From Coriobacteriaceae bacterium (GTDB taxonomy: Bacteria; Actinomycetota; Coriobacteriia; Coriobacteriales; Eggerthellaceae): 64,000 nt of DNA. The translations under genes and the position numbers were made by a program. This document shows, piece by piece, positions 1-7,862 of this stretch. Every line of letters begins with the position of its first letter. The first letter of the stretch is position 1. The notes under the pieces were generated by a model that made no database searches, was not told the origin of the DNA, and was given only the letters and a program-made list of their open reading frames with translations. Where the stretch lies: assembly GCA_015062685.1 (NCBI GenBank), contig SUUE01000012.1, positions 1 through 64,000 on the forward strand, in the 5' to 3' direction.

Positions 1-121
1 TATATCCTGCTCTGTGCCCATCGTGTCGCCCCTCACGTTTAAGCCCAGTTTCGATGTGCAGCATCCAATTATAGGCATTTCTGGGCGATGGTTTGCGATG
101 TGTTTAGTCAGCGTTGTCTGT

Positions 122-310
122 TCAAAATGTGCGGGCTGCTACGAGCGCGAGCACGACGATGCTGGCCACCGATGCGAAGGCCTCCTTGCCCACGAAGTTC
201 GACACGAAGAGCCCGTCGACGATCCCGTATACGGACATGAGGGCCATCATCGCCATGGAGGGGGCGGTGTACCTGAGCAGCTTTGCTGTGGTGAAGTGTT
301 GCGAGAGGTC
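122..310 (-). pseudogene. MATE efflux transporter, N-terminal remnant
   Basis: Read on the minus strand, this stretch encodes about 60 residues resembling the start of MATE-family multidrug/Na+ antiporters: a short amphipathic lead (DLSQHF), then KLLRYTAPSMAMM and YGIVDGLFVSNFVGK, the usual first-helix signature. It stops at a TGA at 122-124, whereas real MATE proteins have about 440 residues and 12 helices. No ATG opens the frame; the likely original start reads ATA. It lies directly behind the SGNH gene of the surface-modification operon. It is a dead, truncated copy; the family assignment rests on remembered motifs. Confidence 0.55.
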
Positions 311-323
311 GGTTATGGTCAGG

Positions 324-1289
324 TTATTCCTTGATGCGTTCCTGATAGAGGGCTAGCGCGTCGTGCCAGGAGCTGTAGTTCTTATCGCTCCTGTGGTCGG
401 GCAGCTTGTAGGTTTCGGCGAGGCGCTTGCCGATCCAGGCCGACACCTTGGTCGCCCCGGAGTGGTTCAGGTGGTCGCCGCCGTCGCGCGTGTCGGCATT
501 CCAGTCGATGTCGATCTTGCTCTGCCCGGTGTTCAGGTCGATGTACTCGACCCCCGCCTCCTTGGCGAACTGTTGGATCCCGTTATGCCGCGCGGCGTTC
601 CAGTTCACGGTGCTCGGCGTGCTCACGAGGATGGGCTTGGCGCCTATCTGCTTGCAGTAATCGACCATCGATTGCAGGTATTGCCGGTTCAGCGCGGGAA
701 TCTCTTCCACCCTATCGCTCTTCTCCATATGCCTCGAGGCGTCGCCCGCCTTCACGTCCTTGTTCAGGTAGTAGCCCTTGAACTCGGTGCTCCACGCCTC
801 GGGGGCCTTGAGGTTCTTGGGCCCGGGGAACGCCTCCTTCCACCTGTTGTGGAACTCGATGACGGGCAGCGCGTCCTGCGCGGCGCGCATGGCCGCCTCT
901 TCGGCGGAGAAGGGCGCGTAGATCGTGTTCGTCTCGATAACCACCACCTTGGGCTTCTGGGCTTCCGTCGCCCGATGCAGGAGCATGTTGCCGTAGGGCA
1001 GACGCTGCCCGCCCGTCGCGCAGACATACGACGTGAACCCGTGATCCGCCCACATTTGCAGGGGCGAGAACGCGCTGTACGTTTCGCTGTCGCCGATGAA
1101 GAGGACGTCCACCGTCTCGTCCGGCTCGCCGAGCACGCCGCCTCCCTCGACGCTCATCGTGCCGTATGCCTGCTGGCCGCCCTTGGGCAGGAAGAGCGTC
1201 GAGAGGGCAACGAGCAACACGGCCATGGCGGCGGCGACTGCGGCGGCGCATGCGGCAGCTCGGAGCCTTTCCTTCGATAATGCGGTCAT
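324..1289 (-). CDS. DltD-like SGNH-fold membrane-anchored protein
   Basis: 321-residue protein with one N-terminal membrane helix (about residues 10-32, rich in Ala/Val) and an extracytoplasmic SGNH-like domain. FIGDSETYSAF is the block with the nucleophile-type Ser, VVVIETN follows, and a late DGGDHLNHSGA segment can supply the Asp/His pair. The arrangement matches DltD or AlgJ/AlgX-type partners that finish acyl transfer to a surface polymer outside the membrane. It is the last gene of a five-gene minus-strand operon, 21 bp after the MBOAT gene. The polymer and transferred group cannot be told from sequence. The nearby lipoprotein at 6026-6940 is a separate SGNH protein. Confidence 0.75.
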   Translation of the reverse strand: MTALSKERLRAAACAAAVAAAMAVLLVALSTLFLPKGGQQAYGTMSVEGGGVLGEPDETVDVLFIGDSETYSAFSPLQMWADHGFTSYVCATGGQRLPYGNMLLHRATEAQKPKVVVIETNTIYAPFSAEEAAMRAAQDALPVIEFHNRWKEAFPGPKNLKAPEAWSTEFKGYYLNKDVKAGDASRHMEKSDRVEEIPALNRQYLQSMVDYCKQIGAKPILVSTPSTVNWNAARHNGIQQFAKEAGVEYIDLNTGQSKIDIDWNADTRDGGDHLNHSGATKVSAWIGKRLAETYKLPDHRSDKNYSSWHDALALYQERIKE

Positions 1290-1310
1290 GATGATCTCCT
1301 TGGATTCTTG

Positions 1311-2900
1311 CTAGAACTGCGCGTACATGGGGTCGACGGGGGTGTAGCCGCGCCCGTAGGCGCCGAACACCACGATGAAGAGGGCGAGCGCGACCCACAC
1401 GCTCCATCGGGGGAGGGCCGAGCGCGAGCAGATCGACCCGAGGGGGTCCTTGCCGCGCTCCTTCGCCAGGCCCATGGCGAGTACGCCCAGGAGGCTGACG
1501 ACGACGATCGCGAAATCGGGCAGGTCGAGCCCCATCGAGAAGATGCGCCCTTGCAGGAACGAGTCGAGCGTGAAGTTGCCGACCATGATCGAGAACATGC
1601 TCAGGCCCGCCTGCAGGTCGTTGGCCCTGAAGAAGAGCTCGCCGACGAAGATGACCACGAGGGTGCGCGCGATCTGGAACGCTCGGTAGGCTGCGCAGTT
1701 GCGGTCGATGCCCAGCTTGGCCGCCCACGATTGGCTGACGGGCTCGATGAGGCCGCCGGCCATGATCATGACGAAGTAGTACAGGCCGAAGAACAGGTAC
1801 TGCGACCCTGCGCCGTGCCACAGGCCGTTGCCCACCCACACCGCGAGGAGCGCGACCGAGCTCGCCAGCAGGGGGCCGTAGCGGTTGCCCAGCTTCTTGC
1901 GGGCCGAGCTCGTGAGCGCCTTGCAGGGCTTCGACAGCGACACGGGGTAGTACACGTAGTCCTTGAACCACGTGCCGAGGGTGATGTGCCAGCGCTTCCA
2001 GAACTCGGAGGCCGTGCGCGAGAAGAACGGCTGGCGGAAGTTCTCGGGCAGCTCCACGTTGAAGATGCGCGCTATGCCTATCGCGACGTCCATGGTGCCC
2101 GAGAAGTCGCAGTAGAGCTGGAACGTGTAGAGCACGGCCGCGAGCGCGATGACGCCGCCGTCGTACGACGCGTAGTTGTCGAACACCGGCTTGATGAACG
2201 CGTTCAGCCGGTCGGCCACGACCACCTTCTTCGCCACGCCGTAGAGGATGCGCAGCGAGCCCGCGTAGAGGTTCTCGCGTTTCAGCGGCTCGCCCGCGAA
2301 CAGGCTCTGGGCCGTCTGGCCGTAGCGGCAGATGGGCCCCTCCATGATCTGGGGGAAGAAGCTCAGGAACAGGGCGATGCGCGCGATGTTGCGGTCTGCC
2401 TGCACGGTCTCGCGGTAAACGTCCACGAGGTAGGAGACGGCCATGAGGGTGTAGAACGAGATGCCTATGGGCACGCCGATGCTGGTCACGATCGTCGGCA
2501 CCGAAATGCCGGCGAGGGCCAGGAGCGAGCTGAAGGCGCCGCTGAAGAAGCCGAGGTACTTGAGGGCGACGAGCATGCCGATGTTCACGGCAACGCCGGC
2601 TGCCAGCACGAGCCTCATGCGGCGCTTGCATTCCTTCTTGATGCGGCGCTTCTCCTTCGGCGCCTCCTTCACGAGCTCGTCGCGCTTGGCCATCATGCGC
2701 GCCATGCCGAGGCCGCAGAGGTAGACGCTGACCGTGGATGCCGCAACGAAGGCCACGAGCGCGCCGCTCAGGAACCAGAAGAACAGGTAGCTGGCTCCGA
2801 GCAGCACGGCCCAGCGCGCCTTCTTCGGGGCGATGCCGTAGGCCAGGATCGAGAGGGGGAGGAATACGAAGGCGAAGAGGAGGGAGAAATACGAGTTCAT
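1311..2900 (-). CDS. MBOAT family O-acyltransferase (DltB/AlgI-like)
   Basis: 529-residue polytopic membrane protein of the MBOAT family, about the usual DltB/AlgI length of 400-520. It shows the hallmark GLWHGAGSQYLFFG segment with the conserved His, and upstream FSGTMDVAIGIARIF and the WHITLGTWFKDYVYYP block, all typical of DltB and AlgI. The family passes an acyl or aminoacyl group from a carrier protein on the inside to a polymer outside. It sits 12 bp after the carrier protein gene and 21 bp before the SGNH partner, so the three probably form one transfer complex. The acyl donor is inferred from the adenylation enzyme and carrier in the same operon. Confidence 0.9.
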   Translation of the reverse strand: MNSYFSLLFAFVFLPLSILAYGIAPKKARWAVLLGASYLFFWFLSGALVAFVAASTVSVYLCGLGMARMMAKRDELVKEAPKEKRRIKKECKRRMRLVLAAGVAVNIGMLVALKYLGFFSGAFSSLLALAGISVPTIVTSIGVPIGISFYTLMAVSYLVDVYRETVQADRNIARIALFLSFFPQIMEGPICRYGQTAQSLFAGEPLKRENLYAGSLRILYGVAKKVVVADRLNAFIKPVFDNYASYDGGVIALAAVLYTFQLYCDFSGTMDVAIGIARIFNVELPENFRQPFFSRTASEFWKRWHITLGTWFKDYVYYPVSLSKPCKALTSSARKKLGNRYGPLLASSVALLAVWVGNGLWHGAGSQYLFFGLYYFVMIMAGGLIEPVSQSWAAKLGIDRNCAAYRAFQIARTLVVIFVGELFFRANDLQAGLSMFSIMVGNFTLDSFLQGRIFSMGLDLPDFAIVVVSLLGVLAMGLAKERGKDPLGSICSRSALPRWSVWVALALFIVVFGAYGRGYTPVDPMYAQF

Positions 2901-2912
2901 GTGAAGGGCGTT

Positions 2913-3155
2913 TTATTCGGCGTCTTCTACGAGGGTGTCCACGAGCTTTGCGATGGCGTCGACGGAGTTGAAGTTGTCCGCCACGATGGCGACGGGGGGA
3001 ACCTCGATGTCGAACGAGTCCTCCAGATCGGCTACGAGCGCGATCATGGTGAGCGAGTCCAGGTGGCGCTCGTCGACGAGCGTCGTGCAGGTGTCGCAGT
3101 CGGCGTCGGGGCAGAGGTCCTCGAGGATCTCGATGATGGTGTTGCGGGTTTCCAT
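2913..3155 (-). CDS. Acyl/aminoacyl carrier protein (DltC-like)
   Basis: 80-residue acidic carrier protein. The phosphopantetheine site is Ser34 in ERHLDSLTMIAL, matching the D-S-L/M motif of acyl and D-alanyl carrier proteins, followed by the helix LEDSFDIEVPP. It is the size of DltC. The preceding sequence carries an AAAGGAA-type ribosome site. The gene lies between a PLP decarboxylase and an MBOAT transferase in the same direction, so it most likely carries the substrate loaded by the adenylation enzyme at 4396-5934. Three cysteines near residues 15-23 (LCPDADCDTC) are odd for a carrier protein. Confidence 0.88.
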   Translation of the reverse strand: METRNTIIEILEDLCPDADCDTCTTLVDERHLDSLTMIALVADLEDSFDIEVPPVAIVADNFNSVDAIAKLVDTLVEDAE

Positions 3156-3197
3156 GATGGGTTCCTTTCCTTTCGGGTTGGTTTGGCCGTTTGGTGG

Positions 3198-4382
3198 CTA
3201 GAGGGGCGTGTTCAGGGTGCTGGTCTGGATGCGGTTCCGCGCGAGCCGCAGGGCGCCCTTTCCGTCGCGCAGGTATACGCTGGGCAGGTCGCGGCTCAGG
3301 AAGAGCGCCATTCCCTCGGTGGCGCAATAGGCGCCGGCGTTCGGGAGCGCTATGTGGTCGCCAATGCGCAGGCCACTGAGCGACGCTTGCCTGACCAGCA
3401 GGTCGCCCGTCGTGCAGAGCGACCCGCAGATGGCCCAGGGCTCCGTCTCGCCCATGGCCCGGTCCGGCACCGTGCGGAAGGCCGGGGGCTCCAGCGCGAG
3501 GGCGGGGCTGAAGAACGTCACCTGGTGCTTCCCGCCGTCGACGATGGCGTAGTTCTGCCCGCGGTTGCGCTTCACGTCCACGACGCGCGTGAGGTACGTG
3601 CCGCAGCTCGCTGCAATGGAGCGCCCGATCTCGAGCGTCTTGGCGCCCTTGAACGACATGCCGGAGAGAGCCTCCGAGAGCGCGGCGAGCAGTGCGAGCT
3701 CCTCGGCTTCCGCATCCTGCCCATCGCGGTACTCGACGGGCAGGCCCGGGCCGTACTCGAGCTCCGGCATGTCCGCGCCGCACTCGGCTGCGAGCTCGGC
3801 CAGGAAGGCATCGAGCTTGCCGATCTCGCGTTGGAGCCGCTTTGCCGAGGTCTTCTGCGTGCCCGAGAAGAACTGCACCCCGCGCAGGTCGAAGAACGGG
3901 CTTTCCTGCGCGGCTGCCGCGACGCGCTTCGCGTCGGATGCGTCCATGCCGAACTGGTTGCCGCTCGTGAGGCGCACGAGCAGGGGGATGACCCGCCCTT
4001 CGCCGCGGGCGAGCTCCTCGAGGAGCTCGAACTGGGACACCGATTCGGCGGTGAAGCGGTGGACGTTCGCGTGGCTCTCCACGAGCCCGCTCATCGTGGG
4101 GCGGTCCTTGTGGACGCCCGAGATGACCAGCTTTTCATAGGGGATGCCGAGCGCGCGGCATATGTCGAGCTCGCCGGGCGAGCAGACCTCGACCAGGTCG
4201 GCCTCGCGGGCCGCCGTCTCCAGCACGAAGGGGTTCGCCTTCATCGCGTAGCACACGGCCACGTCTTGGGGAAGGCGCTCGCGCAGGTGGGAGATGCGGC
4301 GCGCCAGCTCGGCTTCGTCGAAGACGTAGCACGGGGTTTCGCACTCGGCTATCGCCGTCTGCAGGTTGGTGTTCATTGTCAT
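3198..4382 (-). CDS. PLP-dependent (LysA-type, fold III) decarboxylase
   Basis: 394-residue protein of the alanine-racemase-fold decarboxylases, which include diaminopimelate, ornithine and arginine decarboxylases. The PLP lysine is Lys48 in VCYAMKANPF. ISGVHKDRPT, GPGLPVEY and EIGRSIAASCG (the EPGR-type phosphate-binding block, with Ile for Pro) follow. CGSLCTTGDLL provides the catalytic Cys and YCATEGMALF the C-terminal Tyr region. All key residues look intact. It sits 13 bp after the adenylation gene and 42 bp before the carrier gene. A decarboxylase is not part of a classical dlt operon, so it may make, or act on, the amine-containing group being attached. The substrate is unknown; a lysA role is unlikely here. 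Confidence 0.82.
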   Translation of the reverse strand: MTMNTNLQTAIAECETPCYVFDEAELARRISHLRERLPQDVAVCYAMKANPFVLETAAREADLVEVCSPGELDICRALGIPYEKLVISGVHKDRPTMSGLVESHANVHRFTAESVSQFELLEELARGEGRVIPLLVRLTSGNQFGMDASDAKRVAAAAQESPFFDLRGVQFFSGTQKTSAKRLQREIGKLDAFLAELAAECGADMPELEYGPGLPVEYRDGQDAEAEELALLAALSEALSGMSFKGAKTLEIGRSIAASCGTYLTRVVDVKRNRGQNYAIVDGGKHQVTFFSPALALEPPAFRTVPDRAMGETEPWAICGSLCTTGDLLVRQASLSGLRIGDHIALPNAGAYCATEGMALFLSRDLPSVYLRDGKGALRLARNRIQTSTLNTPL

Positions 4383-4395
4383 CGTTATCCTCCGG

Positions 4396-5934
4396 TTAGG
4401 CTCGGGTCTTCGCCAGGCCGAGCAGGGCCTGCCGGTCGACTTTGCCGTTCTTGTTGACGGGCATGCCGCAAATGCGCCTGATGCTCGTGGGGCGCATGAA
4501 GGAGGGCAGCGTGTCGCGCGCGATCTTGGGAAGGTCGCCGGGCTCCGCCGTGCCCTCGTAGAAGGCGAGCAGGCGCTTGCGGCGCTGGTCGAACACGCAG
4601 CGGCAGCGGTTCACCCCCGGCAGCTGCTCGAACGCCTGGTCCACTTCCTCGAGCTCCACGCGGTGCCCCATGTACTTCACCTGGTTGTCCTTGCGGCCGC
4701 GGAAGATCAGCTCGCCGTTCTCGTCCAGTAGCGCCACGTCGCCCGTGCGGTAGACGCGCTCGGGGAAGTTGCTGTGCGTGGGGTTCTGGACGAAGGCTCG
4801 GTCCGTGAGGTCCTGCCTGCCGAGGTAGCCGAGGGCCAGCGAGGGGCCGCTCACGAGCAGCTCGCCCTCGACCCCCGGCTTGCGCACTGTTTGCCCCGCG
4901 CTGTCGGCGAGGATGACGTTGCAGTGGGGGAAGGGCTTGCCCAGGGGCAGGCCCTCCGCGTAGTCGCGCTGCGGGTCGAGCACGTGGTAGAGGCAGTTGC
5001 AGGTGATCTCGGTGGGCCCGTACAGGTTCACGAACGTCGCCTCCGGCAGGCATTGCCTCCACGCCTTGAGGTGCTTCTGCGGCATGACCTCGCCGCTGAA
5101 CATGACCATGCGGATGGAGCGCAGGTTGGCGGAGCCGAGCGCATGGTAGGCGCTGACGAGGCAGAGCGCCGCCACCGCCCAGATGAGCACGGTTACCTGG
5201 TGGCGCTCCAGGTAGCCGACGAGGTCCACGGGCTGCATGAACAGCTTGCGGGGAACAACCACGAGCGTCGCCCCTGCCGCCATGGACGAGTAGATGTCCT
5301 TGGTGGACACGTCGAAGTCGAAGGGCGCCTGGTTGCCGATGCGGTCGCTGGCCTTGATGCCGAACACGTCCACGAACGAGTCGATGAACGCGACCACAGC
5401 GCGGTGGCTGATGACCACGCCCTTCGGCGTTCCCGTCGAGCCCGAGGTGAACAGCGTGTAGACCGGCTCGGTCTCGAGCACGCTCTCGCGGATCGCGCGG
5501 ATGAGCTCGACGTCCGCTTCGCCCGCCACGAGCGGCTCGTAGCTGAAGGCCGCGACCTCCGCCTGGAGCGCCTGCACGGCGTTCTCGCCTGCCTCGTCGA
5601 AGATGACGAGGGGGTTGCCCAGGGTGGACACGATGCTCTCGAACCGGCTTGCCGGGATGTTGGGGTCTACGGGCACGTAGAACCCGCCTGCGTAGAGGGC
5701 GCCGAATTGCGCCGTGAGCGCTTCGAAGCCCTTGTCCATGACGACGATGACGCCGCGCTTGCGGGCCCCGATGCGCGCCAGGGCGCTTCCGACGCGCTGG
5801 CTCTGCTCGGCGAGCTCGCGGTAGGTGTGAAAGCCGCGCTCGTCGATGACGGCGCAGCGCTCCGGGTTGGCCGCCGCCGATGTCTCGAGGTAGTTCAGTA
5901 CGTGCGTTTTCATGGGTGTCTGCCTTTCTTGCAA
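4396..5934 (-). CDS. Amino acid adenylation enzyme (DltA-like, ANL family)
   Basis: 512-residue stand-alone adenylation enzyme, the usual length of D-alanine:carrier ligase. It has the P-loop LFTSGSTGTPKGVV, then FDFDVSTKDIYSSM, NLYGPTEITCNC, the hinge YRTGDVALLDENGELIFRGRKDNQ written across its normal position, and a C-terminal lysine block VNKNGKVDRQAL. It would activate an amino acid with ATP and load it on the carrier protein encoded at 2913-3155. It is the first gene of the operon; the ATG follows an AAGAAAGG ribosome site. Which amino acid it selects cannot be stated from sequence alone, and the decarboxylase in the operon argues against assuming D-alanine. Confidence 0.88.
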   Translation of the reverse strand: MQERQTPMKTHVLNYLETSAAANPERCAVIDERGFHTYRELAEQSQRVGSALARIGARKRGVIVVMDKGFEALTAQFGALYAGGFYVPVDPNIPASRFESIVSTLGNPLVIFDEAGENAVQALQAEVAAFSYEPLVAGEADVELIRAIRESVLETEPVYTLFTSGSTGTPKGVVISHRAVVAFIDSFVDVFGIKASDRIGNQAPFDFDVSTKDIYSSMAAGATLVVVPRKLFMQPVDLVGYLERHQVTVLIWAVAALCLVSAYHALGSANLRSIRMVMFSGEVMPQKHLKAWRQCLPEATFVNLYGPTEITCNCLYHVLDPQRDYAEGLPLGKPFPHCNVILADSAGQTVRKPGVEGELLVSGPSLALGYLGRQDLTDRAFVQNPTHSNFPERVYRTGDVALLDENGELIFRGRKDNQVKYMGHRVELEEVDQAFEQLPGVNRCRCVFDQRRKRLLAFYEGTAEPGDLPKIARDTLPSFMRPTSIRRICGMPVNKNGKVDRQALLGLAKTRA

Positions 5935-5974
5935 TCGCGCGTATCTTCACGATAAGGGGGCTTTCTTCAGGCAA

Positions 5975-5999
5975 CCTAAGTTCAACGTTAAGGTTTCTT
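5975..5999 (-). promoter_or_regulatory. Putative regulator site upstream of the dlt-like operon
   Basis: On the minus strand this reads AAGAAACCTT, ten free bases, then TTAGG. The same two blocks at the same spacing occur at 6992-7016 upstream of the SGNH lipoprotein gene. The half-sites repeat with about an 11-bp period, as in OmpR-family tandem sites. It ends 40 bp before the adenylation gene start. Shared regulation is inferred. Confidence 0.5.
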
Positions 6000-6025
6000 C
6001 AGGTTCGCCCGGAGAGGCGGGGCCG

Positions 6026-6940
6026 TTACGACCAGTAGCCCAGGTCGCGGCCGCGTTCGTACACCGCGACGGCTTGCGCGTAGTAGCCCAGGGAGTTGAG
6101 GTGGGTCCAGTCGGAGCGCAGCTGCTCGGAAACGCACCCGCGCTCGGCGGCCTCCCGGTCGTCGTCGGTTGCCTCGAGCCCTGCCACATCGAGCCCACGC
6201 TCGACGAGGAAGGCCCTCATGTTTATGAAGTGATCGCCGAACTCCTCCCGCAGAGCCGCCTCCCAGGCGGTCTCGCCCGTGCCCGTCCCGTCGGGGAAGG
6301 CTTCCTGGCTGGAGTCGGCGACGGACGTGCCGGGGTCGTCGGTGTCGCCGATGATGATGTAGTCCTCGCAGCCGGCGTGGTCGATCATGCTGCGATACTG
6401 CTCGATGAGCTCGTCGTAGTCTTCGTTCCACCCGCCGTTGCTGCCTATCTCCAGCACGAGGATATCGCCCGGGTGCTCGCGGCTCTGCTCCATGACGTCC
6501 TCGTCAACCGCGGTGAAGTAGTCCGCGTCGTATTCCAGCTGGGCGCCTCCCTGCATGTAGGCTATCTCGTCGGAGGTGGCGCCCGATACGCCGTAGTTGT
6601 AGGTGGACATTCCCGTGAGCCGCTCGAGGACGTCGGGGTACGACAGGTAGCTGATGTCGAATTCCTCTCCGCTGCTCACGAAGATGCTCGCCACGTCGGC
6701 GCCCACGCCCTTTGTCATGCTGTCGCCCCAGCAGGCGATCTCGCGCTGACTGTCCGTTTCGGCGCTGGGGAGCTCGGGGGCCGTTACCTGCCTTTGAGGC
6801 CCGGACCACTCGCGGGGCTCCAGGGACCCAGATGGCGCGGCGCTCGCCGCGGCTTTGGGCGCGTCGCTGTTGGCGCACGCCGACAGGGGCGCCGCTGCTA
6901 TGGAAGTGGCCAGGACCATGCTCAGGATTCGCTTCATCAT
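6026..6940 (-). CDS. SGNH/GDSL-type hydrolase lipoprotein
   Basis: 304-residue secreted lipoprotein. The N-terminus is a signal peptide ending in a lipobox, LSAC, with Cys23 as the lipidated residue. A low-complexity linker follows, then an SGNH hydrolase domain: CWGDSMTKGVGAD (nucleophile Ser block), LVLEIGSNGGWNEDY (the Gly/Asn blocks) and SDWTHLNSLGY with the terminal Asp and His. It probably removes acyl groups or cleaves an ester at the cell surface. It stands 91 bp upstream of the dlt-like operon on the same strand and shares its upstream motif, so it may act on the same polymer. Two adjacent ATGs open the frame; either could be used, after GAAGGTG. Confidence 0.82.
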   Translation of the reverse strand: MMKRILSMVLATSIAAAPLSACANSDAPKAAASAAPSGSLEPREWSGPQRQVTAPELPSAETDSQREIACWGDSMTKGVGADVASIFVSSGEEFDISYLSYPDVLERLTGMSTYNYGVSGATSDEIAYMQGGAQLEYDADYFTAVDEDVMEQSREHPGDILVLEIGSNGGWNEDYDELIEQYRSMIDHAGCEDYIIIGDTDDPGTSVADSSQEAFPDGTGTGETAWEAALREEFGDHFINMRAFLVERGLDVAGLEATDDDREAAERGCVSEQLRSDWTHLNSLGYYAQAVAVYERGRDLGYWS

Positions 6941-6991
6941 TCACCTTCGTTCGCGTTACGGATCTAAGGTGAGGCACGAAGGTTCAGCTGG

Positions 6992-7016
6992 CCTAAAGGG
7001 AGGCTAAAGGTTTCTT
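6992..7016 (-). promoter_or_regulatory. Second copy of the shared upstream motif
   Basis: Minus-strand AAGAAACCTT-N10-TTAGG, with CCTTTAG repeated 11 bp apart, 52 bp upstream of the SGNH lipoprotein start. Identical block spacing to 5975-5999. Between it and the gene, an ACCTTCG stretch can pair with CGAAGGT beside the start codon and could mask the ribosome site. Confidence 0.5.
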
Positions 7017-7074
7017 AATCTTGCAGCTTGCCCGCTCGCCGCGAGACGCCCGCAGGGTTCGGGCTGGTGATGAT

Positions 7075-7119
7075 TGCATTACAGTAATGCAGATGATAGA
7101 ATGCATTACTGTAATGCAT
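7075..7119. promoter_or_regulatory. Twin palindromic operators of the toxin-antitoxin operon
   Basis: Two almost identical palindromes, TGCATTACAGTAATGCA (7075-7091) and ATGCATTACTGTAATGCAT (7101-7119), spaced 27 bp start to start, so about two and a half helical turns. They lie 25 bp before the antitoxin start, the usual place for autoregulation by a ribbon-helix-helix antitoxin. Confidence 0.75.
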
Positions 7120-7143
7120 ATACGTTTCCTCGAAGGGGGCAGC

Positions 7144-7428
7144 ATGGATGCGACGCTGAACGTGAGGATGAGCGCGCCGCTGAAAGAGCGCGGCGACAAG
7201 GTGCTGCGCGAGAACGGCATCAGCACCTCGGCTGCCGTAAGGGCGCTTTGGCAGGAGCTGGCAACCACGCGCACGCTGCCCAGCTTCCTCGAGGGCATGA
7301 CGCGGGAGTCGTCGGAGAAGGATGCCAAGAAGCTCGCCTTGGGCTCCCTGGTCGGCGTGGCCCAAGGCTCGCTGTCGGGCATGTCCGACGAAGAGCTCGA
7401 GTCCGTGGGGATGGCGCGCTATGAGTAA
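7144..7428 (+). CDS. RelB/DinJ-family antitoxin
   Basis: 94-residue protein starting at the ATG after a GGGGGCAGC ribosome site. The N-terminal 45 residues (TLNVRMSAPLKERGDKVL, then ISTSAAVRALWQEL) look like the ribbon-helix-helix DNA-binding part of RelB/DinJ antitoxins. The rest would wrap the toxin. The stop overlaps the toxin start by 8 bp, giving coupled translation. The twin palindromes just upstream fit autorepression. An earlier in-frame start at 7021 would run through the operators and is rejected. Confidence 0.85.
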   Translation: MDATLNVRMSAPLKERGDKVLRENGISTSAAVRALWQELATTRTLPSFLEGMTRESSEKDAKKLALGSLVGVAQGSLSGMSDEELESVGMARYE

Positions 7429-7852
7429 GGTGCTCATCGACACGAACGTCTGGGTGGACGTCGTTCTGAATCGACCGCAGTTCGTCGAAGAGTCCAAGGG
7501 CGCGATCATGGCGTGCCTCGAGGAGGGCGACGAGCTCCTGATACCCGCGACCTCGCTGAAAGACGTCTTCTACTTCGCGGCGAAATCGGCGGGGGCGGAT
7601 GCGGGGTACCGGGCAGTCGAGCTGATACTCGACATTGCCGAGCCCGCTCAGGTGGACGGCATCGTGTGCAGGAACGCCATGGGCCTCGAGCGCCCCGATT
7701 ACGAGGACGGCATCGTTGCAGCTTGCCTGCTCGCCGAAGGGGCCGACGCCATCATCACGCGCGACGACGAGTCTTTCAACGGCCTCGAAGTGCCGAAGTA
7801 CTCCCCGCAGGGCTTTCTCTCTGCGCGGGGGTACGAGCCAATAGACCTGTGA
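7421..7852 (+). CDS. PIN-domain ribonuclease toxin
   Basis: 143-residue PIN-domain protein. The acidic metal-binding residues are visible: Asp7 in VLIDTNVWVD, Glu in LLIPATSLKD region and the ERPDYEDGIVAA block, and IITRDDESF near the C-terminus. PIN toxins cut RNA, often tRNA or rRNA, and are held inactive by the antitoxin. Its start lies inside the antitoxin gene's last codons (ATGAGTAA overlap). PIN toxins more often pair with VapB than RelB-type antitoxins, but RelB/PIN pairs are known. Confidence 0.87.
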   Translation: MSKVLIDTNVWVDVVLNRPQFVEESKGAIMACLEEGDELLIPATSLKDVFYFAAKSAGADAGYRAVELILDIAEPAQVDGIVCRNAMGLERPDYEDGIVAACLLAEGADAIITRDDESFNGLEVPKYSPQGFLSARGYEPIDL

Positions 7853-7862
7853 TGCCGCTCGG

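Noticed and set aside
712-4457. Very long open frames on both strands (over 1000 codons) across the dlt-like operon
   Set aside because: They are Arg/Ala/His-rich antisense or shifted shadows of clear genes in high-GC DNA.
7021-7143. Longer N-terminus for the antitoxin
   Set aside because: It would translate the twin operators; the ATG at 7144 has the ribosome site.
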